A stretch of DNA of 64,000 nucleotides from Alphaproteobacteria bacterium UBA6376 (GTDB lineage: Bacteria > Pseudomonadota > Alphaproteobacteria > Rs-D84), in the NCBI GenBank assembly GCA_002437665.1, contig DJQW01000002.1, forward strand, positions 186,001 to 250,000, read 5' to 3'. The notes beneath the pieces are model-generated. The model saw only the letters and a program-made list of their open reading frames with translations. It made no database searches and had not been told where the DNA came from. Below are positions 49,330 through 56,801 of this stretch, in pieces. Position 1 is the first letter of the stretch. The number at the start of each line of letters is the position of its first letter. Position numbers and translations under genes: made by a program.

Positions 49330-51009
49330 CTATTTTTCTTCGTCCTTGCCCAAAATAGTGGTCTTGATTGGGTCAATCAATGTGTTCTTCGTACTGTCAA
49401 TCGTACGTATCAGTGCGCGTTTAATTTTACCACTGATGGTCATCGGCAAACTGTCAACAAATTCAATCACACGTGGGCACTTGTACGGTGCGGTGCGATT
49501 ACGAACATGCTGTTGCAGTTGCCCCTTCAAAAATTCCGTTGGCTGGAAATATTTGTTCAGCACAATCGTCGCCTTGACCGCCATACCACGCGATGCATCG
49601 GGAATACCGGTGACAGCAACCTCGCGCACGGCGGGATGTTCAATCAGAACTGATTCAACCTCGAACGGGCTGACACGATAACCAGACGTTTTAATCAAAT
49701 CGTCATTGCGTCCCACAAACCAGAAATAACCATCTGAATCACGATACGCAACGTCACCCGTGTGATAGACCCCATCACGGAATACTGACGCAGTCAGTTT
49801 TTCTGCGTTGTGATACCCCTTGAACAATCCCAATGGTTTGCCATTCTTTAACGAAACACAGATTTCACCCACGGTGTCGTCTGGCACGGGGCGGCCACGT
49901 TCGTCCAACAACTGAATATCCCAACCGGCGGCGGGCATACCCATACTACCTGGTTTTGGCTCAATCCATTCATTTGTGAACAACATAACGCACGTTTCGG
50001 TCTGGCCAAACCCTTCGCGCAGTTTAATTCCCGTCTGTTCCAAGAATTTATAGTACACCTCTGGATTCAGTGCCTCGCCAGCAATGTCAACTTTGTTCAA
50101 CGACGACAAATCATATTTGGACAAGTCACCATGTATCAACATCTTGTACGCGGTTGGTGGCGCGCAGAATGACGTCACGTGATTTTCAAACATCGCCGTC
50201 AGCAAATCATGCGCCGTGGCAATTCCCGAATAGTCATACACGAACACAACCGCACCCGCCATCCATTGACCGTACATCTTGCCCCATGAACATTTAGCCC
50301 AACCGGATTCAGACACCGTCAAATGAATATCGCCATCACGCAAACGCTGCCAAAATACGGCCGTATTAATATGTCCCAATGGGTATGTATAATCGTGCGC
50401 AACCATCTTTGGCAAATCGGTTGTGCCGCTGGTAAAATAAATTACCATTGTGTCACTGTTTTTATTTGGTACGCGCGCAAACTCTGTTGACTCTGTCGTA
50501 ACAGCGCGTGCAATTTCATCATTTGAAATCAACTGCACCGCAGAATCACCGATTGCAGTCTTTATTTCACCCATAACAGTGCCATCATCAAATGCGATAA
50601 TTGTACCAACACCCGCCGTATCAATACGATACTTGATATCTTCGGCCTTTAATTGGTTGGTTGATGGAATTGGAACCGCCCCCACCTTGTGCATGGCCAT
50701 CATCAAAATCCAGTATTCCCAGCGACGACGCATAAATAACAACGCCGTGTCACCTTTTTTCAAACCACGCGACGTCAAGAAATTTGCAACCGAATTAGAC
50801 ATCAACGACAAATCACGAAAAGTGAACGTCTTTTTTTCACCCAAATCATTTGTCCACAACAACGCAACCTTGTCCGGATCTTCGGCGGCCAAAACATCAA
50901 TTACATCATAAGCAAAATTAAAATTATCAGGGACATGCGGGACAGCATTTTTGCGATAATCCTCATAGCTGTCGAATTTGTCCTTTGACAAAAAACGTAA
51001 AGCAAACAT
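49330..51009 (-). CDS. AMP-forming acyl-CoA synthetase
   Basis: The 559-residue ANL-superfamily ligase makes acyl-CoA from a carboxylic acid, ATP and CoA. P-loop YFTSGTTDLPKMVAHD (about 190-205), FGQTETCVMLF, YHTGDVAYRDSDGYFWFVGR with the conserved Asp, and the C-terminal lysine motif SGKIKRALIR are present. The segment WAKCSWGKMYGQW and the layout recall medium-chain/acetyl-type (ACSM-like) enzymes, but substrate length cannot be told. RBS AAAGGG before 51009. It sits between tRNA-Pro and mltG, separating mltG from fabF/acpP. Confidence 0.85.
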   Translation of the reverse strand: MFALRFLSKDKFDSYEDYRKNAVPHVPDNFNFAYDVIDVLAAEDPDKVALLWTNDLGEKKTFTFRDLSLMSNSVANFLTSRGLKKGDTALLFMRRRWEYWILMMAMHKVGAVPIPSTNQLKAEDIKYRIDTAGVGTIIAFDDGTVMGEIKTAIGDSAVQLISNDEIARAVTTESTEFARVPNKNSDTMVIYFTSGTTDLPKMVAHDYTYPLGHINTAVFWQRLRDGDIHLTVSESGWAKCSWGKMYGQWMAGAVVFVYDYSGIATAHDLLTAMFENHVTSFCAPPTAYKMLIHGDLSKYDLSSLNKVDIAGEALNPEVYYKFLEQTGIKLREGFGQTETCVMLFTNEWIEPKPGSMGMPAAGWDIQLLDERGRPVPDDTVGEICVSLKNGKPLGLFKGYHNAEKLTASVFRDGVYHTGDVAYRDSDGYFWFVGRNDDLIKTSGYRVSPFEVESVLIEHPAVREVAVTGIPDASRGMAVKATIVLNKYFQPTEFLKGQLQQHVRNRTAPYKCPRVIEFVDSLPMTISGKIKRALIRTIDSTKNTLIDPIKTTILGKDEEK

Positions 51010-51148
51010 ATTTTTTCCCTTTCTTTGATACCTGATAAAATATGGCAAAATTTTTGACATTTACAAGTATAAAAGCGAAATAAAAACTGTTGCTTTTTAG
51101 GCACATTCAGTGCATAATCTGCACCGTTCTATAAAACGCAGTCGTTTT

Positions 51149-51225
<77 letters not shown>

Positions 51226-51235
51226 GAAAAATATG

Positions 51236-51260
51236 CCATGCGACCAGCATGGTATTTTTT
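51236..51260 (+). terminator. Terminator of tRNA-Pro
   Basis: Hairpin CCATGC/GCATGG followed by TATTTTTT. Confidence 0.8.
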
Positions 51261-51403
51261 GTGGTCGGAATTACGCAGTTCGACCACACATTATGAAATA
51301 ATGTTTGGTTCGTAACGCAGCGCGCCAGCGCGAAGTGAAACCGCAGGTTGCGTGCAGGCCGCAGGTCAAACGAAATGGCCCGCCGCATAGCGGTGGGAAT
51401 TAC

Positions 51404-51422
51404 AACCCAGTCACTCCGACCA
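51404..51422 (+). repeat. Duplicated 3' end of tRNA-Pro (att-like direct repeat)
   Basis: AACCCAGTCACTCCGACCA repeats the last 19 nt of the tRNA gene (51207-51225) about 200 bp downstream. It is followed by a second terminator hairpin ACACCAC/GTGGTGT (51432-51459). Direct repeats of tRNA ends are what tyrosine-recombinase elements leave; the 180 bp between hold no gene. Confidence 0.7.
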
Positions 51423-51466
51423 AAATAAAAGACACCACTTTTGTGGTGTTTTTTGTTTTGCACGAA

Positions 51467-51550
51467 TCTATTCTCTATGCTCTATTCTCTATGCTCTATT
51501 CTCTATGCTCTATTCTCTATGCTCTATTCTCTATGCTCTATTCTCTATGC
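51467..51550 (+). repeat. Six tandem copies of a 14-nt unit
   Basis: The unit is TCTATTCTCTATGC, six perfect copies, directly touching the fabF terminator. Related units (reverse complement GAGCATAGATAATA type) occur beside terminators at 14050, 14712 and 21968. Confidence 0.9.
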
Positions 51551-51554
51551 TCTA

Positions 51555-51578
51555 AAAAATACGGGGCAAATGCCCCGT
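51555..51578 (-). terminator. Terminator of fabF
   Basis: Minus-strand hairpin ACGGGGCA/TGCCCCGT followed by ATTTTTT. Confidence 0.85.
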
Positions 51579-51581
51579 GTT

Positions 51582-52832
51582 TTATTTCACCCGTTTCAAG
51601 ACCAAGCTGGCGTTTGTGCCGCCAAATCCGAAACTGTTGCTGACGGTGACGTCAACCTTGCGGTGCTTGGCAACGTTTGGTACTAAATCAAAATCGCCAA
51701 CGGATTCTTCTGGATTTTCCAGATTGATTGTTGGTGGTACAACACCATCACGAATCGCCAATGCGCAGAATATCGCCTCGACCGCGCCGGCCGCCCCCAA
51801 CAGGTGACCTGTCACGGACTTTGTTGATGACATTGATACAGGAACGCCCGCAAACATCTTTTTAACCGCAGCCAATTCGCCCACATCGCCCAGACCGGTT
51901 GATGTACCGTGCGCGTTGACGTAATCAACATCAGCCGGTGTCAACCCCGCATCATTCAATGCCGCACGCATTGCGCGGAATCCACCCTCGCCATCTGGGG
52001 CGGGGGCTGTGATATGATACGCATCACCCGACAGACCGTAACCTGCAACTTCTGCATAAATCTTTGCACCACGTGCGACGGCATGTTCGTATTCTTCCAG
52101 AATCAGAACGCCCGCCCCTTCGGACATAACAAAACCATCACGGTCTTTGTCCCATGGGCGCGATGCCGCGGTCGGATTATCATTACGGGTCGACAACGCC
52201 TTCATCGCGTTAAATCCCGCGATACCGATTTTATCAATCGCCCCTTCGGTACCACCGGCAACCATAATGTCCGCATCACCGTGTTGAATCAGTCGGGCCG
52301 CTTCGCCAATCGAGTGAGCCCCCGTTGCGCACGCAGTCACCACCGCCAAGTTTGGCCCTTTTAATCCATACTTGATGGAAACATGACCCGCGGTCATATT
52401 GATAATGGATTTTGGAATAAAGAACGGGCTGATGCGACGTGGGCCACCGTTAAACAATTCCAAACAGTTTTCATATATAGATGTCAAACCACCGATGCCC
52501 GCACCAATGGAAACACCAAACCTTTCCTTGTCGCCATCATAATCAATCAGGGCCGCATCACGCAACGCCTCGTCCGCGGCAACAACGCCGTACATAATGG
52601 ACTTGTCCATCTTGCGCATTTCGCGCGGTTCTAATACGGCCTCTGGATTATACTGGCCGGCGTCCGTCCCACGCACGGGAATACCCGCAATCTGTGTTGC
52701 CAAATCAGACGCATCAAATGTATCAATCTTGCGAATACCAGAATTACCCGCAACAACATTTTTCCATGCGTATTCAATTCCTGTGCCAACCGGCGAAACA
52801 ATACCCATACCGGTAATAACTACTCTTCTCAT
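51582..52832 (-). CDS. fabF: 3-oxoacyl-[acyl-carrier-protein] synthase II
   Basis: The 416-residue condensing enzyme elongates fatty acids from malonyl-ACP. The Cys-His-His triad is visible: VVTACATGAHSIGEA (Cys about 164), YVNAHGTSTGLGD and SVTGHLLGAAGAVEA. RRVVITGMGIVSPVG at the start is typical. AAGGAAC precedes the ATG at 52832. It follows acpP on the same strand. The hairpin between them (52911-52936) should reduce its expression relative to acpP. Confidence 0.97.
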   Translation of the reverse strand: MRRVVITGMGIVSPVGTGIEYAWKNVVAGNSGIRKIDTFDASDLATQIAGIPVRGTDAGQYNPEAVLEPREMRKMDKSIMYGVVAADEALRDAALIDYDGDKERFGVSIGAGIGGLTSIYENCLELFNGGPRRISPFFIPKSIINMTAGHVSIKYGLKGPNLAVVTACATGAHSIGEAARLIQHGDADIMVAGGTEGAIDKIGIAGFNAMKALSTRNDNPTAASRPWDKDRDGFVMSEGAGVLILEEYEHAVARGAKIYAEVAGYGLSGDAYHITAPAPDGEGGFRAMRAALNDAGLTPADVDYVNAHGTSTGLGDVGELAAVKKMFAGVPVSMSSTKSVTGHLLGAAGAVEAIFCALAIRDGVVPPTINLENPEESVGDFDLVPNVAKHRKVDVTVSNSFGFGGTNASLVLKRVK

Positions 52833-52900
52833 ACTTGTTCCTTTGTCAGAGTTTAACCTTTTGTGCCCCCATATCATAGACCGTTTATACGACAAAATAC

Positions 52901-52936
52901 AGTAAAAAAAATCCGCCGGCAAATTGCCCGACGGAT
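52901..52936 (-). terminator. Imperfect terminator between acpP and fabF
   Basis: Minus-strand hairpin ATCCGTCGGGCA..TGCCGGCGGAT with small mismatches and a run of eight T. It probably lets part of transcription through to fabF. Confidence 0.65.
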
Positions 52937-52956
52937 TTAATCACAGAAACACAGGA

Positions 52957-53190
52957 TTATTTCTGGTGCGCTTCAATATATTTGACAGCATCACCAACTG
53001 TATTCAATTTCGCAGCTTCTTCGTCTGGGATTGTGATATCAAATTCTTTTTCAACTTCCATAACGAATTCTACAACGTCCAAAGAATCAGCACCCAAATC
53101 GTTAACGAATGTAGAAGCTTCGGTAATCGTATCTTCCTTTACATTCAGTTTTTCAGCTACGATTTTCTTTACTTTTTCAAAAGTTGTCAT
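52957..53190 (-). CDS. acpP: Acyl carrier protein
   Basis: The 77-residue acidic carrier of fatty acid synthesis. The phosphopantetheine site DSLDVVEFVM (Ser about 36) and the N-terminal helix KVKKIVAEKLNV are diagnostic. Promoter TTGACA-17-TAGTTT at 53246-53274. AAGGATAAAAA gives the ribosome site. Confidence 0.98.
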   Translation of the reverse strand: MTTFEKVKKIVAEKLNVKEDTITEASTFVNDLGADSLDVVEFVMEVEKEFDITIPDEEAAKLNTVGDAVKYIEAHQK

Positions 53191-53245
53191 TTTTTATCCT
53201 TTGTTTCGGTTAAATTTGTTGTCCACTCTGGGACGTCATTACTTA

Positions 53246-53274
53246 AAACTATCATTTTACAACGCCAGTGTCAA
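53246..53274 (-). promoter_or_regulatory. Promoter of acpP
   Basis: Minus-strand -35 TTGACA (53274-53269), 17-nt spacer, weak -10 TAGTTT (53251-53246). Confidence 0.55.
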
Positions 53275-53324
53275 GAAATTATAACAAACGCTAACAACAC
53301 CTTGACAAATGCAATTTTGTGTGA

Positions 53325-54323
53325 TTATGCCATCAATTCCGTCAACAGGTTATTCATATTAGTGCGTAAATCTTCGCGGTCAGACGCCCAAACCAGTTGT
53401 CGCATCAAGAATTTGTTCACGTCATCCATCGTTAAATTCGGCACGCCCGCCGCCGCGGCAACCGCACGCCACGCACGTCGCGGATCGGTCAGATGCCCAC
53501 GCCCACGCCCCGCAAAAACCCAACGACCATTCTGGGGCAAATCTTGTAATAACACAACCGCCGCATCGGACAACGGACGCTCGCACCACGTATCGTGGTT
53601 GAAATCCAAATCGCGCCACTGCATTGCAAAGATTTGTGATTTCGGCGCAAAACCATAGACCAACATAAAAAACGCCGCACGCATATTCTGCGATTTGACC
53701 GATTTAATCGCGCGCATCAATCGATAAAAACTGGTACGGGTCAGTGGCCGAACGCGGCGCGTCTGCACAACCTTTGGTAAATCGTCAATCGGATTGGTGG
53801 CGGCATAGCCCGCATCACAGGCGTATGAAAACATGCTCTGTAATAATTCTTGCATGCGTCCACGAATGGCCGTGCCACGTATGCCATCAATCACCGCGAC
53901 ACAATCATCGCGCGTTATATCGGCAACATTTTTATCAAACAATCCCGCCAGATGCAGATTGATAGAGCGCGCCAATTTTTCACGCGACGCCGCCACCCGA
54001 CGCACACGCGCCGTCATATATAAATCAACAAATTTCTTGAATGTGATTTTACGACGCTTGGTATTTTTGGGGGCATCGGCACGTGCCAACGCGTCCGCCA
54101 CCGCGGCACGCGCATCTTCGATATCCATATCAGGGTATTTGCCAATAATTATACGCTTGTCACGACCGTGACTGCGATGACGAACAAAGAACGTTTTTAC
54201 CCCACGGCTGGTAATATACATACGCAGGCGCGGTTCAGACAGATCCTGAACAACATCAAATCCAGTACTGGGCGCAGGCAAATTGTCCAAAATAAACGGA
54301 TTAAAAAAGAACTGATGTGCCAT
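53325..54323 (-). CDS. Tyrosine-recombinase-fold protein without catalytic residues
   Basis: The 332-residue product has the layout of P4-type phage integrases. An N-terminal DUF4102-like arm domain (about 28-85, GVKTFFVRHRSHGRDKRIIIGKYPD) comes first, then a core-binding domain (about 95-190, FKKFVDLYMTARVRR...) and a catalytic-like domain (about 200-332). The expected catalytic residues are missing. GFAPKSQIFAMQWRDLD has Pro where the first Arg should be; TMDDVNKFLMRQL stands where H-x-x-R is expected; no C-terminal Tyr motif is seen. The frame is intact, so it may be a domesticated DNA-binding protein and not a decaying gene. It lies 36 nt downstream of the six-paralogue array on the same strand. 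Confidence 0.7.
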   Translation of the reverse strand: MAHQFFFNPFILDNLPAPSTGFDVVQDLSEPRLRMYITSRGVKTFFVRHRSHGRDKRIIIGKYPDMDIEDARAAVADALARADAPKNTKRRKITFKKFVDLYMTARVRRVAASREKLARSINLHLAGLFDKNVADITRDDCVAVIDGIRGTAIRGRMQELLQSMFSYACDAGYAATNPIDDLPKVVQTRRVRPLTRTSFYRLMRAIKSVKSQNMRAAFFMLVYGFAPKSQIFAMQWRDLDFNHDTWCERPLSDAAVVLLQDLPQNGRWVFAGRGRGHLTDPRRAWRAVAAAAGVPNLTMDDVNKFLMRQLVWASDREDLRTNMNNLLTELMA

Positions 54324-54359
54324 TTGCGCCCCCTATTCTGTTTTTACCTGTCCATAAAC

Positions 54360-54776
54360 TTATTTGATTTTTGCATACAGGTTTGGCCAGTAACTGTCCC
54401 GCACCGCGCACGCCGCACGATAAATATCGCGTTTAACAAAATAATCCTGATTCTTTGCATGATATTTACATGCACGTTGACCACATGGACGCAACGGTTG
54501 ATAATACCAACATTGATCACGCAAAACCACAGAACTGCATGGATACGAAGTAAAAACATCAGCCAAAGACACCTGTGGAATTTCCATAACCTTCATACAC
54601 GCATGTACAGAATAAAACGATCTGTCAACCGGCACGTCCCCGACCAGCGCATCATATGCTGAATCCATTTCACGTTTTGCACCACGCGCACGACGCGCTA
54701 ATTCGTTATATTCTGCCGCATACAACGCACGCTGTGCCGACGTAGTTTTAATGTAATATTTAATTTTTTCAAACAT
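54360..54776 (-). CDS. Tandem-array paralogue 6 (small Cys-motif protein)
   Basis: The 138-residue product is the last of six adjacent paralogues. The N-terminus IKYYIKTTSAQRALYAAEY shows the family pattern [IV]KYxxxTxxAxRxADxxxY. An upstream CMK is followed by the core C-x2-Y-x5-C-x4-C (CWYYQPLRPCGQRAC), then N-x3-YF and a C-terminal YW-x3-Y. No signal peptide; predicted cytoplasmic. Its Cys pattern could hold zinc or an Fe-S cluster (inference). One base separates it from paralogue 5. Function unknown. Confidence 0.65.
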   Translation of the reverse strand: MFEKIKYYIKTTSAQRALYAAEYNELARRARGAKREMDSAYDALVGDVPVDRSFYSVHACMKVMEIPQVSLADVFTSYPCSSVVLRDQCWYYQPLRPCGQRACKYHAKNQDYFVKRDIYRAACAVRDSYWPNLYAKIK

Positions 54777-54777
54777 A

Positions 54778-55167
54778 TTATTTCACCCGTTTGTATTTTT
54801 CAGACCAGAAATTGTTCAATTTATTCAATGCATTTTTGTAATCGTTGTTGCGTGACACATACAAATGGTTTGCCAACAGTTTTGGACAAGAACTATGTTT
54901 GCACGGATGCAACGACGAAAAGCAATCGCATTCTTCTTGATGCCAGAACTGCGTACGTTCATAAAATTCCACACGCTGTTGCTTTACACACGCCAAAATA
55001 TCCCACAAGTCCGCATCAGGTTGTGCCACCGCACAAATTTCATCATATGCCAATTCACGTGCATGATACAGTTTATCGCACTGGCAATTCAGTGCATCAT
55101 ATTCAGCGCGATCCGCCGCACGCTGTGCGGCCGTCGTATTTAACAAGTATTTAATTTTTGCAAACAT
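54778..55167 (-). CDS. Tandem-array paralogue 5 (small Cys-motif protein)
   Basis: 129 residues. IKYLLNTTAAQRAADRAEY is the clearest copy of the family N-terminus. CVK at about residue 60 is followed by C-x2-F-x5-C-x4-C (CDCFSSLHPCKHSSC) and the tail FWSEKYKRVK. Four residues separate its frame from paralogue 4. Same presumed role as its neighbours; the copies differ too much to be recent duplicates. Confidence 0.65.
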   Translation of the reverse strand: MFAKIKYLLNTTAAQRAADRAEYDALNCQCDKLYHARELAYDEICAVAQPDADLWDILACVKQQRVEFYERTQFWHQEECDCFSSLHPCKHSSCPKLLANHLYVSRNNDYKNALNKLNNFWSEKYKRVK

Positions 55168-55171
55168 ATCT

Positions 55172-55537
55172 TTATTTTACCTTTTTATATTTTTCTGCCC
55201 AAAATTCGTCCAGTTTTTGACGCGCCTGTTTGTATTCTTGGTTGCACGCGACATAGTCATGGTTCATAGTATTCATCGGACACATTGTGCGCATGCACGG
55301 AACGTCATGCGAAAAATACGGACAATAATATTCACGAAACAGAACCTGTTTTATGCAACTAATTCCATTTGCAACATTATCATCACACGACAACAACCAT
55401 GAAATCCTGTTCAATGCTATACGACGTTTTGTATCAGATGCAACATACGCACGCGCAATCGGTGCGCACTGCGCGGCATCGGCCGCACGTACCGCGGGCG
55501 ACGCTTTCAAATAATATTTTACCTTTTGTGACAGCAT
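55172..55537 (-). CDS. Tandem-array paralogue 4 (small Cys-motif protein)
   Basis: 121 residues from the ATG at 55537 (MLSQKVKYYLKASPAVRAAD); a codon five residues earlier is possible. CIK is followed by C-x2-F-x5-C-x4-C (CPYFSHDVPCMRTMC) and the tail FWAEKYKKVK, nearly the same tail as paralogue 5. Cytoplasmic, basic, function unknown. Confidence 0.65.
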   Translation of the reverse strand: MLSQKVKYYLKASPAVRAADAAQCAPIARAYVASDTKRRIALNRISWLLSCDDNVANGISCIKQVLFREYYCPYFSHDVPCMRTMCPMNTMNHDYVACNQEYKQARQKLDEFWAEKYKKVK

Positions 55538-55554
55538 AACAAAACCACCCACAA

Positions 55555-55947
55555 TTATTTTGCTTTTTGGGCTAACTCACGCTGGTACACATGATGCCAA
55601 AATTTGCATTTCGCCTTATACGCCTGTGCATAATCATCGCGCGCATCAAAGAAATTTTTATTCAATTTATACGAACGACAATTTGTACATGTACAACGAT
55701 GCATTTCATCAAACTGCGGACAAAATTCTGTGTACGCTTTTTCTGGAACAAAGAATCCAATATCGTCGTCTGTTTCATCTGCCTCAATCCAGAAACAACT
55801 GCCCACACGCATGGCGGCACACATGGCGTTTGTAACATCTTTGCCTTTCTGGTTACACATACGTTTCAGTTGCTTGTACTGTGCCCTGTCCGCCGCGCGG
55901 GTTTGGCGGTCTGTTTTTAACCAATATTTTATTGCATCTAACAACAT
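55555..55947 (-). CDS. Tandem-array paralogue 3 (small Cys-motif protein)
   Basis: 130 residues. N-terminus IKYWLKTDRQTRAADRAQY, core C-x2-F-x5-C-x4-C (CPQFDEMHRCTCTNC), then a tail with FWHHVYQ. The upstream CxK of the other members is replaced by a Cys in GSCFW. Gaps to both neighbours are under 25 nt. Function unknown. Confidence 0.65.
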   Translation of the reverse strand: MLLDAIKYWLKTDRQTRAADRAQYKQLKRMCNQKGKDVTNAMCAAMRVGSCFWIEADETDDDIGFFVPEKAYTEFCPQFDEMHRCTCTNCRSYKLNKNFFDARDDYAQAYKAKCKFWHHVYQRELAQKAK

Positions 55948-55965
55948 AATTTTCCCCTTTTGTCT

Positions 55966-56373
55966 TTAACGGGATTTAGTATAAATATCACGCCAGTACG
56001 ATTCCACACGGTCACGTACAAAATTACGTTGGGCCAGTATATCAAAGTGCTGTTTATTTTTTGCATACATCGCACACCCACGATTGCCACAGCACGCATT
56101 TTCATCAAAGTATTTGCATGCAAAATTATAACTGAACAAACGCGACACTGATGGCAAATCATCAGACGTCAGATTACGGCTTTTCATGCACCAATCGCCT
56201 ATCTTGCGAATATCGACATTTGCCGGAACATCAATACTGATTTGATACCACGAACGTTGCACACGTGCATTCAGTTCTGCGAAATATTGTTGCAATTCAC
56301 GATAGCGCTGGCGATCCGCACGACGCTGCGCCGCACTGGTTGTAAAAAAGTATTTAATTTTTTGTTTCAACAT
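55966..56373 (-). CDS. Tandem-array paralogue 2 (small Cys-motif protein)
   Basis: 135 residues. N-terminus IKYFFTTSAAQRRADRQRY, upstream CMK, core C-x2-F-x5-C-x4-C (CKYFDENACCGNRGC, with one extra Cys), N-x-x-x-F and tail YWRDIY. Two bases separate it from paralogue 1. Function unknown. Confidence 0.65.
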   Translation of the reverse strand: MLKQKIKYFFTTSAAQRRADRQRYRELQQYFAELNARVQRSWYQISIDVPANVDIRKIGDWCMKSRNLTSDDLPSVSRLFSYNFACKYFDENACCGNRGCAMYAKNKQHFDILAQRNFVRDRVESYWRDIYTKSR

Positions 56374-56374
56374 A

Positions 56375-56776
56375 TTATTTGCCCTTGGTTTCGCGCAACT
56401 TCATTTTATCAGACCAAAAACGTTGTAACGCCTGTGCATATTCGGCGCGTGCCGCACGGGCATCCGTCCATTTTTTCATATTGTCATACTGTGGGCAATA
56501 AATGCGACCACAACCACTGCGATTGAAAAATACACAATCATGAACGGCGCGTATTTGACCTGTCTTGCGGTCAGTAACCTCTATCCGACACGCACAGTCG
56601 GCCATCTGTGGCTTGTTCTTCTCATACACGCGCGTAACCGTCATATGGTCATACGCATTTTGTTCCGTATCAAACGTTTTGATATATTTTTCAAACAATA
56701 AATTATATTCGTTTTTATCAGCACGGCGCGTAGCCCTGTCTGTATTCAGCAAATATTTTATTCTGTCAATCAGCAT
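56375..56776 (-). CDS. Tandem-array paralogue 1 (small Cys-motif protein)
   Basis: 133 residues; first of the array, starting 25 nt after the lepA stop, so probably co-transcribed with lepA. N-terminus IKYLLNTDRATRRADKNEY, CAC at about residue 61, core C-x2-F-x4-C-x4-C (CVFFNRSGCGRIYC), tail FWSDKMK. RBS AAGGAG lies before the ATG. Function unknown. Confidence 0.65.
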   Translation of the reverse strand: MLIDRIKYLLNTDRATRRADKNEYNLLFEKYIKTFDTEQNAYDHMTVTRVYEKNKPQMADCACRIEVTDRKTGQIRAVHDCVFFNRSGCGRIYCPQYDNMKKWTDARAARAEYAQALQRFWSDKMKLRETKGK

Positions 56777-56801
56777 CGTGGGACTCCTTTTTTTAGTTTT
56801 A

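Noticed and set aside
51263..51422. Second tRNA gene downstream of tRNA-Pro
   Set aside because: Only the 3' 19 nt are present; no acceptor 5' strand, D-arm or anticodon arm can be drawn.
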